Shown here in pieces: positions 15,734 to 24,958 of a stretch of 60,693 nt of DNA. Position 1 is the first letter of the stretch; every line of letters starts with the position of its first letter. The translations under genes were made by a program, and so were the position numbers. This DNA comes from Candidatus Saccharimonadota bacterium (GTDB lineage: Bacteria; Patescibacteriota; Saccharimonadia; Saccharimonadales; Saccharimonadaceae): the NCBI GenBank assembly GCA_017545525.1, contig JAFWMT010000003.1, positions 1 through 60,693 on the forward strand, in the 5' to 3' direction. The notes beneath the pieces are model-generated. The model had not been told where the DNA came from and did not search any database. It was given only the letters and a program-made list of their open reading frames with translations.

Positions 15734-16618
15734 ATGGCACGATATAAAGTGCCTCAGGATGTTGAGGCGGATGACAAACTTTTAGGGCCGTTTAGTTTTC
15801 GGCAGTTTGTTTATCTTTTGATAGCTGGTGGATGTGTCGCACTGGCAGTAGGGTTGTTTCAGATTTTTCCGTTGCTCGCGATTATTCCGTTGCCAGTGAT
15901 TCTTTTAATGTTAGCTTTAGCTTTGCCAATAAAGAAAGACCAGCCGATGGAAACTTATTTGGCCGCGTTAGTTTCATATTATTTGAAGCCAAGGACGAGG
16001 TTTTGGACACCAGGACAGCCGAATTCGACCATTCGGATTACTGCACCGAAGATAGTAGAAGAAACTAGAACGAGGGATATTACTGGAGAGGAAGCAACGC
16101 ATCGTTTGTCATTTTTGGCGAATATTGTTGATACGGGTGGTTATGCGATAAAAGGAGCGAGTACGAATCCAATGCGAGAAGATTTATTGGCGGAAGCGAA
16201 TGCAACGGCAGATATGTTCGAGACGGAAAAATTTGAGGGCCTAGAAGATACGATTCAGAAGGATGAAGATGAAAGGCATGAAGAAGTAATGAAAGAAATG
16301 CGAGAAGCGATTGATAATGCGGAAAAAATTGATTATGATGAAAAGCCGATGATTCAAAAAAGATTTGAAGAGGAACCTAGTACGGAAGAATTAAAGTCAA
16401 ATACAGATGTAGTAGTGCAGCCAGATTTGGCAGCAGTGGAAAAGCCTGTGGAAAAGTTGAGCGAGGAAGAAGTGCCGAAAAAAGTAGAGACAACCGCTCC
16501 TAAACCTAGTATAATAGAATTAGCTAATAATACAGATTTTTCAGTTGCGACAATCGCGAAGGAAGCTAACCGGATAAATAGAAAGGACGAGGGCGAAGTT
16601 TTTATATCGCTACATTAA
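15734..16618 (+). CDS. PrgI-family (VirB3-like) membrane protein
   Basis: A 294-aa protein. The N-terminal 110 residues match the PrgI pattern: YKVPQDVEADDKLLGPFSFRQ, two adjacent membrane helices, then YYLKPRTRFW. The remaining 180 residues are acidic and Glu/Lys-rich, an extension beyond the usual PrgI length. TATAAT at 15722-15727 ends 6 nt before the ATG with a TGC extension and no Shine-Dalgarno, so an internal leaderless promoter is likely. PrgI proteins are VirB3 counterparts that accompany VirB4 in Gram-positive-type secretion systems. Confidence 0.8.
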   Translation: MARYKVPQDVEADDKLLGPFSFRQFVYLLIAGGCVALAVGLFQIFPLLAIIPLPVILLMLALALPIKKDQPMETYLAALVSYYLKPRTRFWTPGQPNSTIRITAPKIVEETRTRDITGEEATHRLSFLANIVDTGGYAIKGASTNPMREDLLAEANATADMFETEKFEGLEDTIQKDEDERHEEVMKEMREAIDNAEKIDYDEKPMIQKRFEEEPSTEELKSNTDVVVQPDLAAVEKPVEKLSEEEVPKKVETTAPKPSIIELANNTDFSVATIAKEANRINRKDEGEVFISLH

Positions 16619-16621
16619 AGA

Positions 16622-17539
16622 ATGGAACCACAACAAATTTTGCCAGAACAGAATACAAACATGCAGGGTATGCCTCAGCCTAGTATGCAGAGCCAGACGA
16701 TGCCGGCTGCTCCGCAGATGGTTATACCGGGACAGCAGCAAAATATGATGCAAGGTAATAATATACAGAATGCGAGTTTAGGTTCGGCAGCTATGGCGGC
16801 GAATCAAGCGGAGCCAACGTCTCCAAATAAGGAGGTTCCGACTTCGACGCAAGCGACGCTTCTAATTTCTGAGCTTCGAGATAATGTGGTGATTATGAAA
16901 GACGGTTCGTTTAGAGCGGTAATTGCTTGTAAATCGATTAACTTTGATTTAATGTCGGACATGGAACGAGAAGGCGTAGAATATTCGTACCAGAATTTCT
17001 TAAATTCTTTAAAATTTACGACACAGATTTTAGTAAGGTCGCAGAGAGTAGATATTGGTCCGTATATTGAGCGACTTTCGGAAATTAGGAAAAATAACGA
17101 TAACATGTTACTTGGCGTGTTAATGGACGATTATATTAATTTTATTGATATTTTGTCGCAAGAAGCGAATATTATGGATAAATCATTCTTCATAATTATT
17201 CCTTATTATAGTTCGCCAGATGCAGAAAAAGTATTGCAACAGACGAAAAATTTCTTTAAATCGTTTTCGAAAGCGAAAGCGCCTGAAGTAACGAGAATTG
17301 ATCGAGCAACTTATGATAAAGCAATGACAGAGTTGAACAACCGAGTGGATACGGTGATGTCTGGGTTATTCCAAGTCGGAATTCATTCAGTTAGATTAAA
17401 TACGAAAGAATTGGCGGAACTTTATTATAACTTCAACAATCCGGATACAGCAGTAAGAGAGCCTCTAGTAGATTTTTCAAAATTAGCGACAATGTATGTG
17501 CGAAGAGGGGATAATAAGGAAGGGAATGCAAATGGCTAG
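16622..17539 (+). CDS. TraC-like domain protein, N-terminal partner of VirB4
   Basis: A 305-aa protein. After a Gln/Met/Pro-rich disordered start (residues 1-75) comes a TraC-like domain (LISELRDNVVIMKDGSFRAVIACKS, FIIIPYYS) that normally forms the N-terminal part of VirB4/TraC ATPases. It starts 3 nt after the prgI stop and overlaps the next gene by 8 nt, so it is probably made together with the ATPase. Splitting this domain from the ATPase is common in CPR-type loci as far as I recall. Confidence 0.75.
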   Translation: MEPQQILPEQNTNMQGMPQPSMQSQTMPAAPQMVIPGQQQNMMQGNNIQNASLGSAAMAANQAEPTSPNKEVPTSTQATLLISELRDNVVIMKDGSFRAVIACKSINFDLMSDMEREGVEYSYQNFLNSLKFTTQILVRSQRVDIGPYIERLSEIRKNNDNMLLGVLMDDYINFIDILSQEANIMDKSFFIIIPYYSSPDAEKVLQQTKNFFKSFSKAKAPEVTRIDRATYDKAMTELNNRVDTVMSGLFQVGIHSVRLNTKELAELYYNFNNPDTAVREPLVDFSKLATMYVRRGDNKEGNANG

Positions 17540-19352
17540 GAAGAAACAACTAACGGCGGCGGAAATTGCAGCGCAGAATGAAGCCTTAGAAGCAGCGCAG
17601 ATTCAGCAGGCATTTGAACAAGGGACGAATACTTTAAGAGATTTGATTTCTCCGTCGGCGATTGAAATTCATTCGGATTATTTTAGATTAGGAAATAAAT
17701 ATGGGCGAACATTATATATATATGGTTATCCGCGGGTGCTTTATACTGGATGGATTTCGCCAATTATTAATATTGATGAAGTAATTGATGTATCGATGTA
17801 TATTTATCCAGTTGAGTCGGCAGTAGTAATGAAAAACTTAAGGACGAAGGTGACCCAGCTTGAGGCATCGATGAACTTAAATGCAGAAAAAGGAAAAGTG
17901 AGGGATCCGGAACTAGAGGCGGCGATTACGGATGCAGAGGAGTTACGTGATCAGTTGCAAGTTGGGGCGGAAAGATTTTTCCGGCTAGGGCTTTATGTGA
18001 CACTATGGGCGGATTCTTTGGATGAATTAAAATTTGTACAGCAGAAGATTGAAACGATCCTCGGTCAGCAAATGGTGTTTTCGAAAGTGGCGAATTCGCA
18101 ACAAGAACAAGGACTTAATTCGAGTATACCGCAGTGTACGGACCAGTTGCAGATTCGACGGAATATGAATACAGGTGCGATATCGACTTCGTTCCCATTC
18201 ACATCGGCAGATTTAACGCAGGATAGAGGAATTTTGTATGGCATTAATATGCATAATAATGGGTTAGTGATTTTCGACCGGTTCTCGTTGGAAAATGCGA
18301 ATATGGTAGTATTTGCGAAATCTGGTGCTGGTAAATCATTTACGGTGAAATTAGAAGCTTTGCGCTCAATGATGGTGGGAGCAGAAATTCTAATTATCGA
18401 TCCAGAAAATGAGTATCAGAAACTTTGTGATGCGGTAGGTGGGTCGTACGTGAGACTTTCGTTGAATTCGGATGTGAGAATTAATCCGTTTGATTTGCCG
18501 AAGGTAGTTGATTCGGATGATGCGGATGATGCTTTGAGGGCGAATTTAGTAACTTTGCATGGTTTATTTAGATTAATGCTAGGTGGGAACCAAATGACGG
18601 CGGGAGGCCAGATGGTGCCGGCTTTGACGGCGAATGAAGAAGCGGACTTGGACCAGGCGTTGATTGATACTTACGCGAGAGCAGGAATTACGTCGGATCC
18701 TTTGACGCACCAATCAACACCGCCAACGATTGCGAACTTTTATGATACGTTACTGCACATGGAAGGGACGGGACCATCACTCGCGCAACGTTTAAGGAAA
18801 TATACAACGGGAACTTTTGCGGGAATTTTCTCGCAACAAAGTAACATAGATATTAATAACCAGATGGTAGTATTTAATATTCGGGACCTTGAAGATGAAT
18901 TAAGACCGGTGGCGATGTATATTGTTCTTTCACACATTTGGAATATTGTAAGAGCAGAACAGAAGAAGAGATTATTAATTGTAGATGAGGCTTGGCAATT
19001 GATGCAATATGAAGATTCGGCGAACTTCTTGTTCTCATTAGCGAAACGAGCACGTAAATATTATCTAGGCTTAACGACGATTACGCAGGACGTGGAAGAT
19101 TTCATGGGAACGAAGATGGGACGAGCGATTGTGGGAAACTCTTCTTTGCAATTATTACTAAAGCAGAACGTTTCGGCGGTAGATGTGCTTTCGGATGTAT
19201 TTAAATTAACGGAAGAAGAAAAACGAAGGCTGTCGAACTTCCCGGTTGGGCAGGGATTATTCTTTGCAGGTTCGAACCATGTGCATATTCAGGTGATTGC
19301 GTCAGAAACTGAAGAGGGATTAGTAACAACCAACCCAGGAAGTAATAAATAA
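17532..19352 (+). CDS. virB4: VirB4/TraC-type conjugation ATPase
   Basis: A 606-aa protein. Start taken at the ATG at 17532, after AAGGAAGGG; an in-frame earlier start lies within the TraC-N gene. Walker A (AKSGAGKS) is at 262-269 and Walker B (LLIVDEAW) at 481-488. Between them is a VirB4-type ATPase core, and the end carries LFFAGSNHVHIQV. It powers pilus assembly or substrate transfer at the inner membrane. It is last in the operon. No VirD4 coupling protein or relaxase is seen in the window, so pilus/competence function is as likely as conjugation. Confidence 0.9.
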   Translation: MARKKQLTAAEIAAQNEALEAAQIQQAFEQGTNTLRDLISPSAIEIHSDYFRLGNKYGRTLYIYGYPRVLYTGWISPIINIDEVIDVSMYIYPVESAVVMKNLRTKVTQLEASMNLNAEKGKVRDPELEAAITDAEELRDQLQVGAERFFRLGLYVTLWADSLDELKFVQQKIETILGQQMVFSKVANSQQEQGLNSSIPQCTDQLQIRRNMNTGAISTSFPFTSADLTQDRGILYGINMHNNGLVIFDRFSLENANMVVFAKSGAGKSFTVKLEALRSMMVGAEILIIDPENEYQKLCDAVGGSYVRLSLNSDVRINPFDLPKVVDSDDADDALRANLVTLHGLFRLMLGGNQMTAGGQMVPALTANEEADLDQALIDTYARAGITSDPLTHQSTPPTIANFYDTLLHMEGTGPSLAQRLRKYTTGTFAGIFSQQSNIDINNQMVVFNIRDLEDELRPVAMYIVLSHIWNIVRAEQKKRLLIVDEAWQLMQYEDSANFLFSLAKRARKYYLGLTTITQDVEDFMGTKMGRAIVGNSSLQLLLKQNVSAVDVLSDVFKLTEEEKRRLSNFPVGQGLFFAGSNHVHIQVIASETEEGLVTTNPGSNK

Positions 19353-19354
19353 TA

Positions 19355-19392
19355 TTAGCACTCTTGCGTTTTGAGTGCTAGTAATATATAAT
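19355..19392 (+). promoter_or_regulatory. CIRCE operator overlapping the dnaJ promoter
   Basis: TTAGCACTC (19355-19363), 9-nt spacer, GAGTGCTAG (19373-19381): the CIRCE inverted repeat bound by HrcA. The spacer contains a -35-like TTGCGT (19364-19369); TATAAT (19387-19392) follows at exactly 17 nt. The ATG lies only 9 nt past TATAAT, so the leader should be at most a few nucleotides. Confidence 0.88.
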
Positions 19393-19401
19393 ATATATAT
19401 T

Positions 19402-20316
19402 ATGGCGAAACGTGATTATTATGAAGTTTTGGGCGTAAGTAAAAATGCGTCAGATGATGAAATTAAGAAGGCTTATCGAAAGCTGGCAGTAAAATATCAT
19501 CCAGATAAAAATCCTGGAGATAAAGAAGCTGAGGCAAAATTTAAAGAGATTAATGAGGCACATGATGTGCTTTCGGATAAACAGAAGCGAGCGAGATATG
19601 ACCAATTTGGACATGCGGGAGTTGGCGGAGCGTCAGGGAATCCGTTTGGTGGGGCATCAGGGAATCCATTTGGCGGAGGGTTCGACTTTAATGGACAAAC
19701 GTTTAATTTCGATTTTGGGGGTGGGGGATTGGATGATATATTAGGCAGTATTTTTGGGTTTGGTTCGGCGGGAGCAAGACGAGCGAGGAGAGGTGCAGAT
19801 TATCAGACAAGTGTAACTTTAACTTTTGAAGAAGCGATTTTTGGAACTACTAAAAAAGTGTCGACAAACGATGGCGCTGAAATGAAAATAAAAGTGCCGG
19901 CAGGGATTGACGATGGGATGTCGATACGACTACGCGGAAAAGGCGGCGCGGCACCGGAAGGTGGAACGGAAGCAGGAGATTTATATGTAAAGGTAAGAGT
20001 AAAGCCGCATAAGACGTTAACAAGAGAAGGTGCGATTATTCTTTCGGAAGAAAAAATTAGCATGGTAGATGCGGCGCTAGGTTGCGAAATTGAAGTTTTG
20101 ACGGTTGATGGTCCGATTACTATGAAAGTACCAGCAGGCACGCAATCGGGAACGCCATTTAAGCTTTCGGGGCATGGAGTGCCGTTTAGGGCAGACGGAG
20201 ATCGTGGACCGCATATTGTAACAGTACTGGTTGAGACGCCGAAAAATCTGTCGAAAAAGCAGAAAGAGCTATTAGAAGAATTTAAAAAGTCTAAAAAACG
20301 AGGGTTTTGGGGTTAA
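19402..20316 (+). CDS. dnaJ: J-domain co-chaperone lacking the zinc-finger region (type II, DnaJ/CbpA-like)
   Basis: A 304-aa protein starting [11 protein letters not shown]; an in-frame upstream start lies inside the promoter. The J domain has HPD in [10 protein letters not shown] (about residues 31-40), followed by a Gly/Phe-rich linker with a tandem GASGNPFGG repeat, then two C-terminal substrate-binding domains and a dimerisation end. The four CxxCxGxG zinc motifs of classic DnaJ are absent. It stimulates DnaK ATPase and delivers substrates. Expression should be HrcA-controlled. Its stop overlaps the convergent 75-aa gene by 4 nt. Confidence 0.88.
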   Translation: MAKRDYYEVLGVSKNASDDEIKKAYRKLAVKYHPDKNPGDKEAEAKFKEINEAHDVLSDKQKRARYDQFGHAGVGGASGNPFGGASGNPFGGGFDFNGQTFNFDFGGGGLDDILGSIFGFGSAGARRARRGADYQTSVTLTFEEAIFGTTKKVSTNDGAEMKIKVPAGIDDGMSIRLRGKGGAAPEGGTEAGDLYVKVRVKPHKTLTREGAIILSEEKISMVDAALGCEIEVLTVDGPITMKVPAGTQSGTPFKLSGHGVPFRADGDRGPHIVTVLVETPKNLSKKQKELLEEFKKSKKRGFWG

Positions 20317-20540
20317 AAGACTGAAGCCGTAACGCGCATTTCTACTAAGCCGGTAGAAACGTTTCGGACGACTAGGTCAACGCCGTTGCTGGAGCGTTCG
20401 ATTTTGTGAGTGACCCAGCCGGATGAGTTTCGCACCACTAATGAATTTGAAACTAAACTACCCTCGATGTAAGAACTACTGCCGTCAGGTGCGCGATAAA
20501 TGACACCATTTCTGACTAGCATTTCTTCTAAATATCCCAT
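20313..20540 (-). CDS. 75-aa hypothetical protein
   Basis: A short frame with a near-perfect ribosome binding site (AAGGAGGT, 7 nt before ATG), which argues that it is real. The product is rich in valine, serine and asparagine, with alternating pattern suggesting beta strands ([35 protein letters not shown]); two segments share the VVRN motif and may be a small repeat. No signal peptide or cysteine. No family recognised. It converges on dnaJ with a 4-nt overlap. Confidence 0.6.
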   Translation of the reverse strand: MGYLEEMLVRNGVIYRAPDGSSSYIEGSLVSNSLVVRNSSGWVTHKIERSSNGVDLVVRNVSTGLVEMRVTASVF

Positions 20541-20747
20541 CGGATTTACCTCCTTAAAAAATTATTTTTATTTAGTGTATGACTTTGGAATTAAAAAAGC
20601 AAGCATGAGCGAGCAAAAAAGTAAGTGAAAGTGGACTGTGGTTTGGATTTGTGGTATAATAGGGAGTGGAATATAATAAATTGATGTTATTTGTTAACCC
20701 GTTGGTATAGAGAAAAATACCGACAAAAACAATTAGAAAGGGAACTT

Positions 20748-22265
20748 ATGGAGATTGTTATCCCGATTATAGCCGCCGTGGCAGGTTTAGCTGTTGGGGC
20801 AGGCGGGATTTTTGCTTACAATAAGAAGAATGAAAATGGGGGAAAAGATAAAGCTGAAGATTTAGTGAGAAAGGCAAAGAGAGAAGCTTCGGATATTGTT
20901 TTAAACGCGAAAAAAGAAGCGACGGCGATTGCTGAAAAAAATCAAGCAGAAGAAAATGAACGTAGAAAAGAATGGAAAAAGACTGAGAATCGTTTAGCGG
21001 AGCGTGAGGGAGTTTTAGACGCGAAGTTAGATAATTTGGAAAAGAAGGTTGAAAAAATAAATAAAGAAGAAAGAGAATTGGAAGAATTAAAAAATGAAGT
21101 GCGAGATATTCGAGAAAAACAGCACGAAAAATTGGAGAAGATTGCGGGGCTATCGAAACAAGAAGCGCGCGAAAAATTAATGAAGATGACCGAAAATGAC
21201 ATCAAACAAGATTTAGTAGGTTTAGTAACGAAAAAGCAAAAAGAAATTAAGCACGATATTGATGAAACGGCACAGGCGATGCTACTAACTGCAATGGAAA
21301 GAATGTCGTCGGAAGTAACGGCAGATAGAACGGTCACGGCATTGAAATTACCGGATGATGATATGAAGGGACGAATTATTGGTAAGGAAGGAAGAAATAT
21401 TCAAGCTTTGCAAAGAGCAACTGGTGTAGATATTTTAGTTGATGATACGCCGGGAATGATTGTTTTATCTTCGTTTGATCCAATTCGTCGGCAAGTAGCG
21501 AGATATGCTTTGGAAAGATTAATGAAAGATGGGCGGATTAATCCTTCGTCGATTGAAGAGTCGGTTGCGAAAGCTGAACGAGAAATTGAAAAGGAAGTAG
21601 TAAGAGCAGGTGAAGACGCGGCGCGGGAAGTTGGGGTAGTTGGTATTCCGCGAGAGATTTTACACTTACTTGGTGAATTGAAATTTAGAACTTCGTATGG
21701 GCAAAATGTGCTTTTGCATTCGATTGAGATGGCACATGTAGCAGGAATGATTGCAGAAGAAATTGGTGCTGATAAAAGAGTAGCGAAAACAGCGGCTTTG
21801 CTTCATGATATGGGTAAAGCGGTGACGCATAAAATCGAAGGAAAGCATGCAGATATTGGTGCGGAACTTGCGAAAAAATATGGTATGCCAGAAAATATTG
21901 TGCATGCGATTGCGGCACATCATGATGATATTGAACCGACGACGCCGGAAGCAATTATCGTAAAAATTTGCGATGGTATGAGTGCAGCAAGACCGGGCGC
22001 GAGAAATATTTCGGCAGAGAACTTTGCGGAAAGAATGAGAGACCTTGAAAATATTGCAACTTCGTTCCCAGGGATTGACAAGGCGTATGCGATTTCGGCG
22101 GGACGTGAAATTCGTGTGATTGTTGAACCGAAGCAAATCGATGATTTGTCGGCGTTAAAGCTTGCACGAGATATTGCGGATAAAATCGAAGCGACGATGA
22201 GCTATCCGGGCGTGATTAAAGTGAATGTGATTAGAGAAACGCGCGCAATAGAATATGCGAAATAG
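20748..22265 (+). CDS. rny: Ribonuclease Y
   Basis: A 505-aa protein. Start taken at the ATG at 20748 (AAAGGGAA upstream); an earlier TTG would add 19 unusual residues before the membrane anchor. An N-terminal membrane helix (IVIPIIAAVAGLAVGAGG) is followed by a long Lys/Glu coiled coil to about residue 190. Then come a KH domain (GRIIGKEGRNIQALQ, VDDTPGMIVLSSFDP) and an HD domain (LLHSIEMA, LLHDMGKA). RNase Y starts mRNA decay at the membrane. Length is normal. Confidence 0.95.
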   Translation: MEIVIPIIAAVAGLAVGAGGIFAYNKKNENGGKDKAEDLVRKAKREASDIVLNAKKEATAIAEKNQAEENERRKEWKKTENRLAEREGVLDAKLDNLEKKVEKINKEERELEELKNEVRDIREKQHEKLEKIAGLSKQEAREKLMKMTENDIKQDLVGLVTKKQKEIKHDIDETAQAMLLTAMERMSSEVTADRTVTALKLPDDDMKGRIIGKEGRNIQALQRATGVDILVDDTPGMIVLSSFDPIRRQVARYALERLMKDGRINPSSIEESVAKAEREIEKEVVRAGEDAAREVGVVGIPREILHLLGELKFRTSYGQNVLLHSIEMAHVAGMIAEEIGADKRVAKTAALLHDMGKAVTHKIEGKHADIGAELAKKYGMPENIVHAIAAHHDDIEPTTPEAIIVKICDGMSAARPGARNISAENFAERMRDLENIATSFPGIDKAYAISAGREIRVIVEPKQIDDLSALKLARDIADKIEATMSYPGVIKVNVIRETRAIEYAK

Positions 22266-22289
22266 TTTCTGACAGGATTAACTTTTCGG

Positions 22290-22490
22290 ATGAAAAGAAA
22301 TGATTTAAGGGCATACGAGCCGAAAAAGTGTTGGGTAGGGGAAACACAGAAGATTTCTTATCCGACTCGTGAGGAAGCGGAAGTGGCGGCGAAAGTAGCT
22401 GAATACGAGCATCACATTTCGGGGCTTTCGGTTTATAAATGTGAGTATGGTGACCATTGGCATTTGACGGCTGGAGGGAAGGATAAGTGA
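22290..22490 (+). CDS. 66-aa conserved-looking small protein
   Basis: A short basic protein (KRNDLRAYEPKKCWVGETQ) ending in a YGDHWHLT segment with two histidines and two cysteines in all, perhaps a small metal-binding or RNA-binding domain. Ribosome binding is weak. Its stop overlaps the start of the AlkD-like gene (GTGA), so the two are coupled; it follows rny by 24 nt. Function unknown. Confidence 0.6.
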   Translation: MKRNDLRAYEPKKCWVGETQKISYPTREEAEVAAKVAEYEHHISGLSVYKCEYGDHWHLTAGGKDK

Positions 22491-23182
22491 AAGAAATTCG
22501 CGATTATGCAGAGTTAAAAAAAGAACTCGCATTTTATGCGGATGATGACTATCGGGAATTTGCGATGAAGGGAATTCCGTGCGAGAGGCCATTTATTGGC
22601 GTAAGAATTCCGGATGTGAGAAAAGTAGTGAATTTAATACCGCGAGATTGTGATGAAAAATTATTGAAAGAAAAGCCAGTAGCGATTGAAGAAGTGCTTG
22701 CGCGAGGAATGATAATTTGTCGGTTTTCGTATGAGGAAATGTTAAATTGGTTTGATTCGCAAATTAGTTATATTGATAATTGGTGTACGTGCGATATATT
22801 TTGTTCAGGTTTAAGAAAAGTAATAAAAAAACATTCGGCGGAATTTTTAGATTTGAAAGTTGATAAATTACTTTCGGCTCGTGATGAATATACGGTACGA
22901 GTAGGGTTAGTGATGTTAAAATGCGCATACGTTGATTTTGATTATTTGAATGAAATTTTTGAGCGAGCAGAGAAACTAGCTGACCGCGAAGAATATTATA
23001 TAAGGATGGCGATAGCGTGGCTGCTATCGGAATGCTTTATAAAATTTCCGGCAGCAACGACAGGATATTTAGTAATATCGCATTTGCCGAAATGGACGTT
23101 TAATAAAACGATTTCAAAAATTTGTGATTCGTATCGTGTAGATGAAGAGACGAAAAAGATGCTGAAAAAAATGCGGAAATAA
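22487..23182 (+). CDS. AlkD-like DNA alkylation repair protein
   Basis: A 231-aa all-helical protein starting at GTG that overlaps the previous stop. The pattern fits the AlkD/DNA alkylation repair HEAT-like family: FAMKGIPCERPFIGVRIPDVRKV near the start, YIDNWCTCDIFCSGL around residues 92-106 (the NWDxxD-type region), and SARDEYTVRVGLVML near 130. Such proteins excise bulky alkylated bases without base flipping. The aspartate-containing core motif is present in modified form, so catalysis is probable but not certain. Confidence 0.75.
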   Translation: MKEIRDYAELKKELAFYADDDYREFAMKGIPCERPFIGVRIPDVRKVVNLIPRDCDEKLLKEKPVAIEEVLARGMIICRFSYEEMLNWFDSQISYIDNWCTCDIFCSGLRKVIKKHSAEFLDLKVDKLLSARDEYTVRVGLVMLKCAYVDFDYLNEIFERAEKLADREEYYIRMAIAWLLSECFIKFPAATTGYLVISHLPKWTFNKTISKICDSYRVDEETKKMLKKMRK

Positions 23183-23262
23183 TTAGTTATTTTGCCAGCG
23201 TTTTAGGGTTGTGAATATTTTATAACATTCGCATGATATAATTCTTGTAAAGAGGAGGTTTG

Positions 23263-23838
23263 ATGAAAATTGAGTATTTGGGGCATTCGTGTTTTAGATT
23301 GGATGATGAACTTGTGGTTGACCCGTATAAAGATGGGTCGGTGCCGGGGTTAGCGCCGCTTCGAGTTTCGGGTGTTAAAGTAATTTGCTCGCATGGGCAT
23401 GCGGATCATAGCGGAGTGGAATGTGTAGAGATTGATAATTCGCGCGAGTGTAGTTTTAAAATTGAGGAAGTGCCGAGTTTTCATGATGACGCTAAGGGAG
23501 CGCTTCGTGGACCGAATACGATATTTGTAATTACGTCGGGCTCGGGGGAAAAGTTGGTACATTTGGGAGACTTAGGGCATTTTCCGAATGATGAGCAACT
23601 TGAAAAGATTTCGGATGCGGATTATTTGTTAATTCCGGTGGGAGGTTATTATACGATTGATGCTAAAACGGCGATGGAGATTTGTTTAGCTAGCCGTCCG
23701 AAACGGATAATCCCGATGCATTATCGAACGTCTGATTCTGGGTATCCGGAAATTGCGACGGTAGATGAGTTCTTGAAGTTGGCGGAAGAGGCGGGGATTT
23801 CGAATGAAGTGAAAGTGATGGAAAAACCGCCGAAGTAA
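23263..23838 (+). CDS. MBL-fold metal-dependent hydrolase (UPF0173-like)
   Basis: A 191-aa protein. Start at ATG 23263 after AGAGGAGG. Metal-binding motifs of the metallo-beta-lactamase fold are visible: GHSCF at the start, SHGHADHSG near residue 45, LGDLGH near 105, and MHYRTSD near 155. This arrangement matches the small UPF0173/YtkL-type hydrolases; substrate unknown. TATAAT at about 23236 gives a short leader. It stands alone between AlkD-like and the LiaF-like gene, with terminator hairpins after it. Confidence 0.82.
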   Translation: MKIEYLGHSCFRLDDELVVDPYKDGSVPGLAPLRVSGVKVICSHGHADHSGVECVEIDNSRECSFKIEEVPSFHDDAKGALRGPNTIFVITSGSGEKLVHLGDLGHFPNDEQLEKISDADYLLIPVGGYYTIDAKTAMEICLASRPKRIIPMHYRTSDSGYPEIATVDEFLKLAEEAGISNEVKVMEKPPK

Positions 23839-23844
23839 AAAAAT

Positions 23845-23866
23845 CTAGCTAGTATACACTAGCTAG
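23845..23866. repeat. Perfect 9-bp inverted repeat, 4-nt loop
   Basis: CTAGCTAGT, loop ATAC, ACTAGCTAG, 7 nt after the MBL gene. A has no T run following; may be an mRNA 3' stabiliser or protein site. Confidence 0.6.
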
Positions 23867-23878
23867 AACAACCTACCG

Positions 23879-23903
23879 AAAAGCTCTTCCTGGAAGGGCT
23901 TTT
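23879..23903 (+). terminator. Terminator of the MBL-fold gene
   Basis: AAAAGCTCTT and GAAGGGCTTTT pair around a 4-nt loop (one G-U pair), followed by CTTATGTTTT. The A-rich upstream side makes it usable from both strands. Confidence 0.65.
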
Positions 23904-23952
23904 CTTATGTTTTGATTATATCTTTAAAGTGGAGAAAACACAAGTAAAGCAA

Positions 23953-24663
23953 CTAGTCTTTTTCTTTGTCGGTGACGTTAATGCCGCCGAAGCCGCCGGC
24001 CGCGTCGATGTAGATAGTGTATTTGCCTTTGTCGGAAATGTTTTTGCGTTCGTCGGAAAAGCCGCCAAAAATGAAGCCGGATTTTAGTTTGACTTTGACA
24101 TCGTCAGGAACAATGATATCGATACCGCCGAAGAGGGTGAAAGCTTTAATGACAGTGTCTTTTTCGATTTTGGCTTTTTTAAGGTTAAGACTGACGCCGC
24201 CGAAAATTGCGACTAGATTAGAACCGGAGAAAGTTTCGTCTTTATAGGTTCGGTCGCTACCGGAGAAGATGGCCATTTGAGAATCCATGGTTTTGCCGTC
24301 TTTTTCGGCCTCTTTAACTTTTTTGGCGACTTCTTCGTCGTTTTTGTTATGGAATGTAGATTTTATGATGATGGTGAGGCCGATGATAATGAGAAAGACG
24401 GCGAGAATGGCTTTCCAGGTGACGTCGTAAGAAAAGACATTTTGAGCGGCGAGGAGAAGAATGACGCCAGCGGCGAGAAAGCCGAGGCTCATGAGTTTTT
24501 CTTTTTCGGTGAAGAGACTGATTACGCTCGGGATGATGATAAACAGGGTCCACCAGCCGTCGAAGAAGACGCTGAGATTAAATAGCCCGAGGGCGTTACC
24601 GCCAAAAATAATGCCAAGTGCGATGATGGCGATGCCCCAGATGATTGGTTTGATTTGTTTCAT
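23953..24663 (-). CDS. LiaF-like membrane protein
   Basis: A 236-aa protein: four N-terminal membrane helices (residues 5-105), a lysine-rich linker, then a C-terminal beta-repeat domain with FSGSNLVAIFGGVSLNLKKA, FTLFGGIDIIVPDDV and FIFGGF, the LiaF/YvqF (DUF2154) signature. LiaF proteins restrain cell-envelope stress two-component systems; no kinase or regulator is adjacent here. AAAGGAG precedes the ATG by 8 nt, and a TATAAT lies at 24690-24685 (minus). Confidence 0.75.
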   Translation of the reverse strand: MKQIKPIIWGIAIIALGIIFGGNALGLFNLSVFFDGWWTLFIIIPSVISLFTEKEKLMSLGFLAAGVILLLAAQNVFSYDVTWKAILAVFLIIIGLTIIIKSTFHNKNDEEVAKKVKEAEKDGKTMDSQMAIFSGSDRTYKDETFSGSNLVAIFGGVSLNLKKAKIEKDTVIKAFTLFGGIDIIVPDDVKVKLKSGFIFGGFSDERKNISDKGKYTIYIDAAGGFGGINVTDKEKD

Positions 24664-24713
24664 TTTAGTAACTCCTTTTAGGAGATTATAGCACAGGAGT
24701 TGAGATGATTAAA

Positions 24714-24923
24714 CTACCAATCTTCTTCGTCGTCGGTGTCTAGGTCGTAATCTTCGGCGCCGGTGTTGTAGCCTTGTTCGTAGGCTTCGCGTTCTTCGTC
24801 GCTGAGCTCGTCGAGATCAACGGAAGAGCCGAAGCTGGCTTGGTATGACATTTTGTTTTGGCGGTCATAGAGACCGTCTTCGATACCGAGGTTTTCAATG
24901 TCGTCTTCTGATAAGTTGTCCAT
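24714..24923 (-). CDS. 69-aa acidic small protein
   Basis: The product is very acidic (ending DLDTDDEEDW) with an EEREAYEQGYNTGAEDY segment. TATAAT on the minus strand (24935-24930) ends exactly 6 nt before the ATG, with no Shine-Dalgarno, matching the leaderless pattern seen elsewhere in this window; that supports it being real. It lies upstream of the LiaF-like gene and back to back with a plus-strand promoter at 24948-24953. No family recognised. Confidence 0.6.
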   Translation of the reverse strand: MDNLSEDDIENLGIEDGLYDRQNKMSYQASFGSSVDLDELSDEEREAYEQGYNTGAEDYDLDTDDEEDW

Positions 24924-24958
24924 GGGGTTATTATAACATTTGCGTGATATAATGCCGA

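Noticed and set aside
19630-19690. Tandem [12 protein letters not shown] repeat in dnaJ as a phase-variation repeat
   Set aside because: The unit length is a multiple of three and the Gly/Phe linker is naturally repetitive, so changes would not shift the frame.
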